From assembly GCA_010094025.1 (NCBI GenBank), contig ML991805.1, positions 248,001 through 312,000 of the forward strand: 64,000 bases of DNA, given 5' to 3'. The position numbers were made by a program, and so were the translations under genes. Positions within the stretch are counted from its first letter, which is position 1; each line of letters begins with the position of its first letter. Below, one piece after another: positions 12,491 to 23,615 of this stretch. The DNA comes from Viridothelium virens (Eukaryota; Ascomycota; Dothideomycetes; Trypetheliales; Trypetheliaceae). The notes under the pieces were generated by a model. The model ran no database searches. It was not told the origin of the DNA and worked only from the letters and a program-made list of their open reading frames with translations.

Positions 12491-15315
12491 AGGTCTTCCA
12501 TTTGCTTCTCGAGATCGGCACAGATGCCGAGTTTGTCTTCGAGAATGACCTCTCGCAGGTATTTGATTCCGCCTGGTAGATTTTCGATCCATCGAGCTGT
12601 CCGTTGTAATTTGTCTGCCGTTCGAACGTAGAAGCTAAGGTATCGATCGAGGATAGGGACGACATCGTCTGGCGGAACGTCCTTGGCCAGTAGTTCGCTA
12701 TGTCTTGGTTTTGCACCTCCATTGCCACCTACAAAGACGTTGAAGCCTTTCTCTGTGGCAATGAGGCCAAAGTCCTTGTTCTGAGCTTCGGCACATTCGC
12801 GTACACAGCCAGAAACGCCACCCTTGATCTTGTGCGGGCTTCGAATGCTCTTGTACCGCTCTTCAAGTCGAACAGCCATACCAACACTATCGCCGATACC
12901 AAATCGGCACCAAGTCGTACCAACACAAGATTTGACCGTCCGCAAAGATTTGGCATATGCGTGACCTGATTCCATGCCACCGTCGATAAGCTCGGTCCAG
13001 ATGGCAAGAAGATCTTGTTTTCTGACACCAAACATGTCTATCCGTTGACCGCCAGTAATCTTGGTATAGAGACCGTATTTTTTGGCAACCGTACCTATAA
13101 TGATGAGTTTCTCTGGAGTAATCTCACCTCCGGCAACTCTTGGAATAACAGAAAAGGTGCCATTTCTTTGGATGTTGGCCAGGAACTTATCATTCGTGTC
13201 TTGAAGACCCCTTCGCGATGTATCAGTGATGTGCTTATTGAATAGACTTGCGATGATGGATCCGATCGTTGGCTTGCACGCTTCGCAGCCAACCGAGTTG
13301 GCGTCCTTGCCACATTCTTTCATGATATCTTCAAAGCTTTGGAGCTTCTTGACATAGATGATGTTGAAGAGATCGGCGCGAGAATATTCAAAATGCGGAC
13401 AGAGATGATTCTTGACCTCTTGCCCCATCGACGCCATGGTTTTGTTGAAGATGGTCTGCACAAGAGGCATGCAGCCACCACACCCGGTTCCAGCTTTTGT
13501 GCAAGACTTGACGTCTCCGATTGATTTGCAGGTGCCATCCTTGATAGATTTGGTAAGATCACGCTTCAGTACATTATGGCAAGAGCATATTTGCGTATCA
13601 TCGGTACTGCTGAAGTTAGTTCTACGCTGATATAGCTTTTTCGCGATGATGAACCTACAGATCATCTGCGCTATCGTCGTCGCCTTTGCTCGCACCAATG
13701 ATGAATTCACCCGGAGGCACATCGAGCGCTTTCTGATTTTTGACCATTGGAACAAGCTTCACATAGTCTTTCGTATCTCCGATCATCATCCCGCCAAGCA
13801 AGTACTTCCCGTCCATGGTAAACAAGTATTTCTTGTAAACCTGCTGGAATGGGTCCTTGTACGTCAAAGCCTTGACGGGAGGGGGAGCTGGACCCTCTGT
13901 CAGATTTCTGACCCGATCCTTCGCCTCTATCGTGCCTTCTTTGGTACCACCATGTCGCCTGGCAGGCAGCTCTTTCGGTCCATCTCGATCAGCAAAGAAA
14001 TCTCCAAAGCTTGCGACTTCAACGCCCAACAGTTTTAGCTTTGTACTAAGGTCTGGCCGCTTGAACTTTCTTGGTGCATGCACTTTCGCTTGAGTTAGAT
14101 TGAATGCCAACACGTCCGCCATTTCGACTCCTGGAGCGATCAAGCCAAATGTCTGGCTCTCCCAACTTGCACACTCCCCGATTGCGTAGATATCCTGTAT
14201 CGAGGTCGAGAGATCCGTGTTGACAATGATTCCGCCGCCTCTATCCGCGCATTTTATGCCGGCCCTCCGCGCGAGCTCGTCGCGCGCTTTGATGCCGATC
14301 TAAAGATGTCAACAACCGCACCCATCGTTTGGAATATCCCCAACTAACCGCAAAACAAATACATGCACAGTCCATCCTCTCCCCATCCTCAAATTGCACT
14401 CCCTTCACGCCACCCTCCTCATCAACTTCAATCCTGCCTACCCTCTTACTCAACAACACCTCCAAACCCAACTTCCTCACCTGCTCCACCACCATCCCTC
14501 CAGCATCTCCATCGAGCTGCCGACTCAACACCCATCGGTTTCGCTCGATCAGCTTTACCTTATTGAACTCCTCCAAGTCCATCATCGCCTTCGCAGCCTC
14601 AAGCCCCAGCAGCCCACCGCCAACGACTGCACCTGCAGCCCCCTTTTTCGTCGCAGAGAATTCAATGAGCTTCTGCAAGTCTTCGATGGTGCGATAGACA
14701 AACACACCCTTCGCATTGTGGCCAGGTGTGTGTCGAGGTAGGACCGCATCGGAACCTGTGGCGAGGACGAGGATATCATAAGGGACGGTGGTACCAGAGG
14801 AAGTGGTGACGGATTTGGTGGTTGGATCGATGGAGGTGACGAGAGTATTGAGGTGATAGTTCAGGGAGCCCAGAGGCATTGATGAGTACTATAGTGAGGG
14901 CGCGTAAGTGATGATCCTAGATTGTGGGGCTGTGAATGGTCAAGGCATCTCTTACCCATTCTTGGGGGTTCAGGTACAGATTCTCAACTTTTCGGTGTTG
15001 GAAGAAGCTTGTGAGACCGACACGGTTATATGCAAGATGGGGCTCCTCTCCGATGACAATGATGTCGTATTCGCGTCGCTTTACGTCCAATTTCATGAGC
15101 TTTTCTCTGTGCGAATTCGTCAGCTTAGGATAGGTGGAAATCGATGTCTTCAGCCGGGGGTCACCTTACATGAAAGCTATGCCAACCATGCCCAGCCCAA
15201 CCACCACGATCCGCTTTCTCTGGGTGTTCTTTGGTATCTCATCTTTTTCCTCAAGCTGTTGCACTTTCTCTGGTAGCTTATTCGCTTCCGGGTCGTTCCA
15301 TTCACTGTTACTCAT
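11527..15315 (-). CDS. niiA: Nitrite reductase [NAD(P)H], assimilatory
   Basis: Five exons (15315-15170, 15106-14956, 14888-14349, 14299-13659, 13606-11527) give 1185 residues, the usual length of fungal NiiA. The N-terminal third is a pyridine-nucleotide-disulphide oxidoreductase ([31 protein letters not shown]). A BFD-type [2Fe-2S] domain follows with CSC at about 500-502 and CGGC at about 535-538. The siroheme/[4Fe-4S] ligands are Cys 720, 726, 760 and 764 (CVGTTWC and CVREC). The C-terminus is a Rieske-like domain with CPH at 1019-1021 and CPLH at 1068-1071, separated by a Gly/Glu-rich insert. The enzyme reduces nitrite to ammonium in the cytosol with FAD, siroheme and NAD(P)H. It lies directly downstream of niaD in the same orientation. 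GATA and NirA-type sites upstream suggest AreA/NirA control. Confidence 0.96.
14340..14860. other. C-to-G skew island 4
   Basis: The plus strand is C-rich at about 14340-14640 and G-rich at about 14740-14860, in exon 3 of niiA. It is weaker than the other islands. Confidence 0.45.
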
Positions 15316-15651
15316 GCCTGCTATAGTAGGGCAAACTCTTCCTCGGTGTCCTTTCTATAGAGATCAAGCCCTTGAGTAGTCTGCTCGTCACATATGTAAA
15401 AGGTTCCTGGAAAGCAATGAATGAGCTGATGAGGGGAAAATCACGGGATACAGGTGCACGTTGTGGGATAATAGGTTCGAAAACCATTTGCATTCAAGGA
15501 AAAGCTAGAACATGAGCTAAACCTAGGGATTGAGTTACACAAACCGTTATTCACGCCATTTCCCCATATCATCCCCCGGAAAAGCGCATGCAATGGATGA
15601 GCTCAGTCATGTTATGACCAAACATCTCAGGCACGCCTGCGCCACCTGCAA

Positions 15652-15659
15652 CTCCGCGG
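15652..15659 (+). promoter_or_regulatory. Candidate NirA box upstream of niiA
   Basis: CTCCGCGG matches the Aspergillus NirA consensus CTCCGHGG and lies about 340 bp upstream of the niiA ATG. The match is seen in the sequence; binding is inferred from family knowledge. Confidence 0.55.
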
Positions 15660-15701
15660 ATACCTTACGAGATCCAGGATCGGAAAGTTCCAGACGTTCC
15701 T

Positions 15702-15731
15702 CACTGCCGGTAGACCCACTGCCGGTAGATC
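15702..15731 (+). repeat. 15-bp tandem duplication in the niiA promoter
   Basis: The unit CACTGCCGGTAGAYC occurs twice head to tail (15702-15716 and 15717-15731) with one mismatch. It sits between the NirA-type box and the GATA cluster. Confidence 0.85.
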
Positions 15732-15742
15732 CACGGCCATGC

Positions 15743-15801
15743 TGATAACAACAGGGGGGAAAGATAAGGATGCAGGACATGGAAGTCGCGGGAGGTTATC
15801 A
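15743..15801. promoter_or_regulatory. Cluster of three HGATAR sites upstream of niiA
   Basis: TGATAA at 15743-15748, AGATAA at 15762-15767 and TTATCA (TGATAA on the minus strand) at 15796-15801 lie within 60 bp. Clustered HGATAR sites are the binding pattern of the GATA factor AreA/Nit2, which relieves nitrogen repression of nitrate genes. Confidence 0.55.
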
Positions 15802-16167
15802 CTTTACCTTACTAAGCTATGTAGTCCCGGTGGCTTGGGCGTAGGAACTTTTCTCCGCGCCGACACGTGGCCGACAGGGCTAATCCTCTTCGAGAGGCAG
15901 CATACAAACATGAATGTTTTTCGATCTTCATTCCTTCTCCATGTATGCCAAGACGTCAAGACAGTACCTAGAATGCCAAATGGGAGTCAGCAACCAATGG
16001 CATCCTACGAGATGAAACACAAACAAGCTATGCCAGTTCCAATTTGTAGTCGTGACAAAATCATCACTCAAACAACTTGACTCGGAAAACTCCGTAGTTC
16101 ACGTACCCCTTTCCCTCTCGAGTATCTTGAATATCCAGAATGAAATTGAGAAAAATGATAGAGCCCA

Positions 16168-18974
16168 TCAGAACTTGTGCACATCCGCGTCAGCCCAGCC
16201 CAATTCCTTCAACCCCGTCATGGCCGACTTCTCCATCGACTCTGGCCCACAAATCAAAGCCATACTCCCAGCCCTCCACTTCGCATGCTCCTCCAACAAC
16301 GGCTTCGCAATCCTCCCCCTGAGCCCCATCCAATCCTCCGGCGCCTTCGTCAACGTATGCAAAACCCTACACCTCCCCTCCCCTTTCCTCTCAAACTCAT
16401 CCAAATCCTCCCTACACAGAATATCCTCCACCGCACGATTCCCATCCAAAACCACACACTCCACCTCCGCCTCCACCTCCTCCTCGCGCATCACCGCCCT
16501 CAGCACCTGATAAATCGGCGTGATCCCACTCCCACCACACACCATGACGAACCTGCGCACCCTCCTCTCCACCCCATTAATCGCACACCGCCCCGCTCCC
16601 AAGTACTCGAACCTCCCCGTCGGCCCCTTGACCTCGACGACCTGCCCCACCGCCAGCGCCTCCAGCGCCAACGACATCCGCCCCCCCGCCCGCTCCGCCG
16701 TGTCGAAGTACACCTTCACCAGCACGTCGACGAAGCCCCGCTGATCCGTCGCGCTGATCGGCGTGTACGCGCGGATGATGGCGTCGCGTGAGGCCGGGTC
16801 GGCGAGCTTGAGGAGCAGGTGCTGCCCGATGGGGAGGCCGAGCCGTTGCGTGGAGTGCTCGAGTGCGAAGCGCAGGATGCGCGTGTCGCGCGAGATGCTG
16901 CGTTTGGAGTGGAGCGTGGCGCGGGTCCAGGCTTTCGGGGTGAGGAAGGTGGGGCGGGGGGAGGTTGGGGGAGTGCTGGTGCTGGTGGAGTCGGAGGAGA
17001 GGGCGGAGAGGGCGGAGGGGGTGAGTGTGCCGATGTGGTAGGTGGGCATCATGTTTTTCGCGTTTTCGCTGTCTGGGAAAGGAGGAGGTTTGTCAGTGTG
17101 GGTGGAGGGTAGGTGGGGGTTGGTGGGAAAGGAGGAACTTACGGATGGCCATGAACTCTTCGGTGCTGTCTACGCCGGCAGCAGAGATGATACTTTGCGC
17201 ACCACCAGGGTGTTCATTCAGGAATGATGTGCCATCATAGACCTCACCATTTAAAACGAACCATGGGCTCTCTCCGAACTCATGTTGTTTAAGCTCTTCT
17301 AGAGTGATCTGTCTGTTGAGTCCAGCTTTCGTCATTCTCACCTCTGCTGCCTGTGGTTCGACCGAGACAGTGGCGTCCTCTCCACCAAGCCTCTCACCCC
17401 AGTATCCATTGGTCAGATTTCCGCCGGCCTTCTTTACCCTTTCCATCCATCCTCCGGGAATCAAGGCGGGCTGTGTCGGGTGCTCGAACTTTAGGCTACG
17501 ACCTTCGTTATGTATAACTATCCGGTACCAAGGGTTATTCATCATCCCCAGGACTGACCAGTACAAATCTCGAGGCTGAATATTCATACTCTCGTCCATC
17601 GCTCGAACGAAGATGTCTTGAGCATTCCGCAGCTCATCCGTCGATATTACGATATTCCAGAAACACCAACAGAAACAGCTTTCTCTCCATGACATATCAA
17701 GCAGTCCGCCACATAATGCTTGTGGACTGGCTTCTCGATATCGATCTTCGAGGTATTCGACGTTCGCCAATCTCCATGAATGTCCTTTGTCTAGCGAGAT
17801 TTCGACTCTCGTCACTCTTCGACCACCACCCCCGTAGGCGTAACCTCGCACGTCATAATTGCTTTCGGCTGCTGGAAGGCTCAACTGCTCGTCATGTGCT
17901 GGGAATGCTATCGCAGAATTGGTACTGAGGTCGTAAATTGCGTAACGCTCGTCTCTCCACCACTCCGGAGTCTGCTGCGACTCTTCTGGCGATACAGAGG
18001 TACTAAAGATGGCTTAGCGAGATCTTTGCACATTGGTGGGGTCGATCTGCACATACGGAAGCACGCGATTATCGTAGATGTGGTACCAGTTGTCGCTTGG
18101 AGAATCAGTCAGAATAATCCTCTTCAGCCACTTCACGCTCCGTCCTCCGATTTGGCCAGGGATGACTACCCGAAGCGGTTTCCCGTGGTCGGGTCTTAGC
18201 ATTTCCCCGTTCATCTTGTGAGCCAACATCATTCCCCGGTTTGGATCCATTACCCAATTGAGCTTTACTGATGTTCCGTAATACCCATTCGGCTTGATTT
18301 GTTAGCTAGAAGCGACAGTAAAAGACAAATTCAACTAAACTGACCAATTTATCTGCACCTTCCATGCACACGTATCTCGCTTTTCTCAGCGGTTTGGCCC
18401 TCTTCAGGACTTGCGACATCACGACACCCGTGAATATCGCAGTGGAGACGCCGGCTGCTCCCCAAGAAAACCCCTTGGTCTTCCGAACAACATTTTGCTC
18501 TTTCCGTCGGTTTCCGGCGCATACAAAGGTGACGGGATACGTAACTTGTTCATGCTGCTCTAGAAGATCTCTCAATGTAAGAGTTAGTGGATTCTCGACC
18601 AGCCCTTCTACTGCGAATTCCCAGTCCAGAATGTCTCCATCCTCTACGCGTGGGACGGCTCCATGATTTCTTACATAGAACAGTTCGGGGCTCGTCAGAA
18701 ATCCTTCATTGTAAAGATCTGAAAGGGGCGCCTCAACATTGAAAGGATGCTTTCCAGTCAATCTTATTAAGCGAGGATCTCTTGGTAACCAGCCATCCGG
18801 AGTACCCTTGTCGTCTTTCAAAATTTCAGCTGGAATGAATGATGGAGGAGGAAGAGGAAGTGCTGCGGGTTCTAGTAGTGTAGAATCTCCTGCGTCGGTT
18901 TCGGGTGGAGTTGGAGGGAAATCCCCACTGACCCTTCGCAAATGAAGCTTTTCCTCTTGGGTAGGAACACCCAT
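16168..18974 (-). CDS. niaD: Nitrate reductase [NAD(P)H], assimilatory
   Basis: Four exons (18974-18345, 18292-18057, 18002-17143, 17072-16168) encode 876 residues, typical for fungal nitrate reductase; all phases close. Domain order is a molybdopterin domain with the Mo-ligand Cys at about 152 (TFVCAGNRR), a dimerisation domain (MNIQPRDLYWSVLGMMNNPW), a cytochrome b5 domain with the heme motif HPGG at about 553, an FAD domain with RAYTP at about 676, and a C-terminal NAD(P)H domain with CGPESM near 854. It reduces nitrate to nitrite in the cytosol. It is tandem with niiA, with 852 bp between them, unlike the divergent pair of Aspergillus. The start ATG at 18974 was chosen because the longer frame begins with TTG. 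No nitrate transporter is in the window. Confidence 0.97.
16180..17140. other. C-to-G skew island 5
   Basis: In bases 16261-16320 I count 30 C and 6 G; in 16921-16980, 7 C and 36 G. The switch is at about 16740-16790. The island covers the last niaD exon and runs on through the preceding intron (17073-17142), which is G-rich on the plus strand. Confidence 0.85.
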
Positions 18975-19669
18975 TACGAAATACACGAGAAATGAGTGTT
19001 TGTAATCAATCAATGGAGAAAGCAAGATATGAGAATGCTGCTGAAGAAAATAGTAAAACCACCTGAGTTTGCTAGGGCATTGTACAAAACCTAGGCCCAG
19101 CGTCTAGATTCATGCCCAAAGGCCTTTACTGAACACATTTCGTCATTCTAAAGACCAGGAGAAGAGCCCCAGTGAGGAGTGGCTTCGCTTGGCTTTGGCG
19201 GAGAAATGACAGGCATGATGAGCATGACATCGCGCAACGAGTCACCGGAGTGCAGGGCAAAGGATTGCCGCGGAAGTACTGGATTCGACAGATCGTGGGG
19301 AGATCGACTACTGGGTTTGTGATCAAGCAGTCCACTCCAGTCCCGAATCGAATGCTAACGGCGGTCGTGGCACTCGTGGCCCTCGTGGCACTGGAAGTTA
19401 AATCTCACCCGCCTTATCTTTGCCCACTAGACCCGATTGGGCCTCCCCTATCAACACCACGGTGGAGCAAATCAGAATCGAGCATTAGTATATTTGCATT
19501 ATCATCCATGACCCATTGACCTTGTAGTGCAGTTAGACTTTGTCACTTCTCGTCTTTTCATCGTTTCCCTTGTTCTCCACGGTGCACCACCCGGACAATT
19601 TCTCCACCCACGACTCTGTTGTCAACCGCTCTTTCGCCGAGATGCTGTGAGCCGATAATGGAAAACAAT
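18975..19669. other. niaD upstream region
   Basis: This 695-bp region holds GATA sites (listed separately) but no exact CTCCGHGG box. I see no gene. Confidence 0.6.
19414..19453. promoter_or_regulatory. Two HGATAR sites upstream of niaD
   Basis: TTATCT at 19414-19419 and CTATCA at 19448-19453 are AGATAA and TGATAG on the minus strand. They lie about 440-480 bp upstream of the niaD ATG and are candidate AreA/Nit2 sites. Confidence 0.4.
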
Positions 19670-20384
19670 TCAGGATTCGTCGATCATCGAGCGATCCGAC
19701 AAGGGCTTCCTGGCCTTCTCTGCCTTCTTCCACTGCTTCTGTAACGTCTGGACATTGTACTTTCTCGAAGATCCTTTCTCTGCCATAAGGTCGCTGATCC
19801 TGGGCCATTTCTCTTTCTCAAACGCCGCTTCCACCTCCGCCTTCGATTCAATGAGGAGTTGGTTGTCGTTCTCGGTGAAGTTGTAGCCAGCAGCCTTGAT
19901 GCGCGCGTAGCGGTTGCCCAGAGTGGATTTACCTGGGGTCTCGCCGGTCTGCCTGGTGTACCATTTACGGATCTGGTCCCAAGTCTTGCCCTTTTCCTGT
20001 GCACGTCTTAGTCAACAACCAGCAAGAGCCATTGAATCTGCCATACTTCGTATAAGAAAATAATGTCCTTGTCTAGCTGAGACAGCTCACCCGAACTCGA
20101 CAGCATGATCGGCGTGCCCTTGTGCCTGGAGGCTCTATCCGGCTTGGGACTGCGTTCGTCCCTGCTCGCGGCGGTAGTGTCCGGAGTCTGGAGCGCGAAT
20201 CAGTTAATGACTACTGCATATGAATGTAATCGCTGACAGTTTCCTTCCGTGGGACCTTAGAGAGGGGAACCGGTGTCGCCCCATCGTCGGAAATTTCTTG
20301 CTTCACGCGCTTCCTGGGTGTGACTGGCATCGCGATAGCCTCGTCATAATTAACAAAAGAGTCAAATCCACGGAAGTCGGTCAT
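19670..20384 (-). CDS. Myb/SANT-like DNA-binding domain protein
   Basis: Three exons (20384-20238, 20187-20047, 19996-19670) give 204 residues with all phases closed. The N-terminus is short and charged with a basic TPRKRVKQE stretch. The middle reads ELSQLDKDIIFLYE, then GKTWDQIRKWYTRQTG, and STLGNRYARIKAAGYN, which is the three-helix spacing of a Myb/SANT-like fold, followed by a second similar helix set (ENDNQLLIESKAEVEAAFEK). The second intron has a TGACTAAG branch site. Such small fungal proteins are usually annotated as hypothetical Myb-like factors; nuclear DNA or chromatin binding is inferred. The start could be upstream if a further exon exists. Confidence 0.75.
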
Positions 20385-22050
20385 TTCGTCAGGATCGCTC
20401 CGCAATATGTAAAGGTTTGCGTTGTCATGCGAGAAGCTCGAAATGAAGGATAATCTGAAGGATCGAGGTAAGATTTCGTGCAGAGTGAGCCATGGGTTTG
20501 ACCATGTGAGTATTCATCCACCTCAGTGTTATGTATAGGTCAGGCGGTATGACTTTTCGAGAGAGTCCCCACTCTTTGCTCTTGTGTTGCACATTTCATG
20601 AATAGGTGATGGGTCCCCTTCCCACACTGGGTGTCATGAGAGGTGCCCAGCAGATTAGTCCGTGTCCAGATGCTATGTTGCATGATGTCAATGTCCTGGC
20701 ACTACCATACTCTTCTTTCTTTCTACATTCAAGAAGCTTTTGTGTCTCCCCTCAGATACTCTTGGAATCATGGCACACTCATAGCACTGTACGTGTATGG
20801 ACTTTCTCCGTTTTGTAGTAATTTTCGAGACAATACCCGCACAAATCATTTTGAGTGTTGGATTTCTGGATGATGACACTCACATAATCTTTGGGATTGT
20901 AGTCGATTTATATCACATTTCCCCTATCGTTATAGGTTGTCCATGCAACGTCACGAATAGGAGAGGGGTTTTTTACGTAAAAGCGGAGTCTAGCACGCAC
21001 CCGAGTGCACTCCCTCTTTGATCACTCGGACAGGTTACCACAAAGAGATCGGAGAAGGAAAAGTTTCGTCAAGTTTGTATGAGGTATTTGTTTTCTCCGT
21101 TTTATCGATCAAGATGTGGTCATCAGCCACCATTGCGTCTGGACTCTGAGAATCGAGACATTCTTCACCACCATCCGACATAGCAAGCACGATGTTTGTG
21201 TACACATCGACATAGTGATCAAACAGCACAACACGCGAACCTGTATGCTATTATGCTTCTGGGTTAGTCGTGTGATCCTACTCAGTGCATTGCTCAGTCA
21301 ATTGTAACATGCATGGTGCCCAAAGCCTTGAAGAAAACATTTCTATGTGTTGTCACCTTTGACTTGGTTTCAGCGAGTATTGAGTTGACCGCTGAGTGAT
21401 TCTGGTCGGTATTCGTTCTTGCATTTCGTTCTTGCATTTCGTTCATCTCATCCTTCGCAGGTCTTAGACGAAAAGTCTCCGAGTAAATTCCGGTCCAAAA
21501 CATGCCGCCTGTTACCTATAAACGTACGCAGGCTTTCCCGCACGATTTTGAAGGAGCTTTTCATCCAATGAGCGGCAGGCGCCGTCTTCCGTCACGGTTA
21601 CTTGCAGCACAATTTTATTCATCCGACGTCAGGCTACCAAGCATCGGGTAACAGCGTGATCAGAAAGGAGTCGAGCCTTATGATGACCAAAGAGCCTTCT
21701 CCGAGGGTCATGTTAGATGAAGGCTTCACCGCAACTTGTGAGGTTTGCCACGTGCTACTGAACAAATGGATCTGTTTGCTAGGTCGCAGTGGTGTAATGT
21801 GTCGAGATGTCGCATAGAGCCCGAATCTTGCCTTAATCTTAGTTTGTGTCATAGCCATCAAGACTAACGTTCTTTCAGTTTGTCCAGAGCAAGCAAGCGG
21901 TCTCCTATATATCCCGACTCTTGCCAATGTCTTGCAGTTGACCAGAGATCCATATTTGTACAGCATTAAACCTCCCTTGTTCTGCATTGTCTTCGCTGCG
22001 CTCATCTTGGAAAGTGCTACCCCTCAACCCATCTGGTGATAACCATCCCA
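20385..22050. other. Intergenic region of 1.7 kb
   Basis: No gene, tRNA or transposon is recognisable. Composition is fairly even, without the extreme AT bias expected of RIP-mutated repeats. It includes a short direct repeat at 21414 and must hold the promoters of both flanking genes. Confidence 0.5.
21414..21444 (+). repeat. 13-bp tandem repeat
   Basis: CGTTCTTGCATTT occurs at 21414-21426 and 21427-21439, followed by the first five bases of a third copy. Confidence 0.8.
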
Positions 22051-23145
22051 ATGGCCCAGCTCATGACGTTAAGTCCACGGGCTCCGCACTATCCGGGAGA
22101 CCTCATGGTTGCGTCCCTGAGCCCGGGTAGGCGCATTCCTCTTGACTGGCAAATCATAGAGAACTATCTCCCTGGTCTCACCCGAGATTTTGCACTCTCC
22201 TTGTATCGATCAAGCCCAGGCATCGACATTGACGAAATGGCGCAACAAGTTTGCGAACACAGCACTCCCAACTCTAATGTACTGGTTGTAAGGGATGCAC
22301 TTCACCTTATTCTTCGCAACATCGCAAAGATGCATAATACAGGAGGGCCGGACCGAGTTCGACGCCCGCTCCAGACCTGGCTCGGAAAATCCGTCGTATT
22401 CGAGCTCGAGGCACGGAACAGACGGGCTGCCGATTTTAGGGAGGCATTGAATCGCTTCCGCGGTTTGGTCGCAATCTCAAATGCTTTCGCTTCAGAGTAC
22501 ATCGCCGCAGTCCTTTATGATTTCTTTATATCGCATTATGGTGTCCAAATATGTGCGACTTCAAGCAGGAAAGCCGCATTCAGATTCGCCCTTCTTTTGT
22601 TCTCCTTGCGACTCCTTCCGGATGCCGATGTCCTTTCATCTTTTCGACAAATCGTGCGAGGCAATCCATCACTGTTCAGTCGCCAAGTCCGAATGAATCG
22701 GTTCGCTAACCCACGATCTGCCGACATTTGGAGATTGATCGAGTGGGTTGGCGGTCACTGGGATGCTGTCTCTTTTGATGGACTCCCCGAAGGTCTCTCT
22801 CGTGTCCTGAATTTGCGGCGTCATCCGCGTCTCAACCCTCCTGACCGCTGGTACTCCCAGCCCAGCTCGCGTCCGTTATCTTGGGATGTTACTGACGTGG
22901 TATCACGCCCTCGACTCCCGCAAAGACTTTACACCACAGGCAGTCTTCATGGTCGTAGAAGTGAGAATGCTATTATGGATATTGCAGATCACGTAGAACA
23001 TCTTGATACGCGTCTTGCTTCTCTAGAGAACGACCACGACCGCGTGGTCAACACGCAGGAGAACCTAGTCGACTATATGACAAACTCCGATCGATACCAC
23101 AGGGACATCGATGGCGATAGCGATTGGTACGACAAGTGGGCCTAG
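22051..23145 (+). CDS. Hypothetical protein
   Basis: This is a single uninterrupted frame of 364 residues. I chose the ATG at 22051 because the longer frame begins with GTG. I do not recognise a family. The N-terminal 200 residues look folded and helical (DALHLILRNIAKMH; ASEYIAAVLYDFFISHYG), the middle is Arg/Pro-rich, and the C-terminus has a probable coiled coil (MDIADHVEHLDTRLASLEND) followed by an acidic end. No signal peptide or membrane segment is seen. Composition and length are protein-like, so I take it as a real, possibly lineage-specific gene. Confidence 0.6.
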   Translation: MAQLMTLSPRAPHYPGDLMVASLSPGRRIPLDWQIIENYLPGLTRDFALSLYRSSPGIDIDEMAQQVCEHSTPNSNVLVVRDALHLILRNIAKMHNTGGPDRVRRPLQTWLGKSVVFELEARNRRAADFREALNRFRGLVAISNAFASEYIAAVLYDFFISHYGVQICATSSRKAAFRFALLLFSLRLLPDADVLSSFRQIVRGNPSLFSRQVRMNRFANPRSADIWRLIEWVGGHWDAVSFDGLPEGLSRVLNLRRHPRLNPPDRWYSQPSSRPLSWDVTDVVSRPRLPQRLYTTGSLHGRRSENAIMDIADHVEHLDTRLASLENDHDRVVNTQENLVDYMTNSDRYHRDIDGDSDWYDKWA

Positions 23146-23615
23146 ACTGTTGCGCTGTCGAGTGGGAGATGATGGATATAGAACTGCCGACCTTGTACCA
23201 CTTCTTTTATCACCACTAGCAAAGTGCTGCGAATTAGAATAGACTTCTTGAGACGGAGCGAGACTTGCCTGTCAATCTTCTAGTATTTGTTGATGTTGCC
23301 TGTTCGGGGACTCGTATATGTGGGCTTATTATTGCTTATCTTCTGAGGTTCGATAGAGAGACTGCACAAGAATCTATGCTTGATTTCACTTGCCCAACCA
23401 AGACCATTCTTGTCAGACTGTAAATCACATCCCATTTTACCCCAGCGCCATGCTAATAGCAGAATTGATGTTCCCGAAACACGCCCAAAAGATCAGTTAT
23501 TCTCTCTTAGTACCATCACCTCTCCCCCCCCGTCACCTCCCTATACCACCCCATCCTTCCATCCATCCACCTCTTCTCCCAACTTCCCCAACTCATCTTT
23601 CTCCCCTCTACCTCC
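23146..23615. other. Convergent intergenic region
   Basis: This is 470 bp between two stop codons. The last 100 bp are almost pure pyrimidine on the plus strand and belong to skew island 6. Nothing else is seen. Confidence 0.5.

Larger units (their letters stand above)
15316..16167. other. niiA upstream region
   Basis: This 852-bp region lies between the niaD stop and the niiA start. It holds a NirA-type box, three GATA sites and a small tandem duplication, listed separately. I see no gene in it. Confidence 0.7.

Noticed and set aside
16177-16791. 204-aa plus-strand frame antisense to niaD
   Set aside because: It is a His/Pro/Arg-rich shadow of the GC-rich last niaD exon.
15316-19669. Shared bidirectional niaD/niiA promoter
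   Set aside because: Both genes are on the minus strand, so no divergent promoter exists here.
20385-22050. RIP-mutated transposon in the 1.7-kb gap
   Set aside because: No extreme AT content, no terminal repeats and no transposase-like or polymerase-like fragments are seen.
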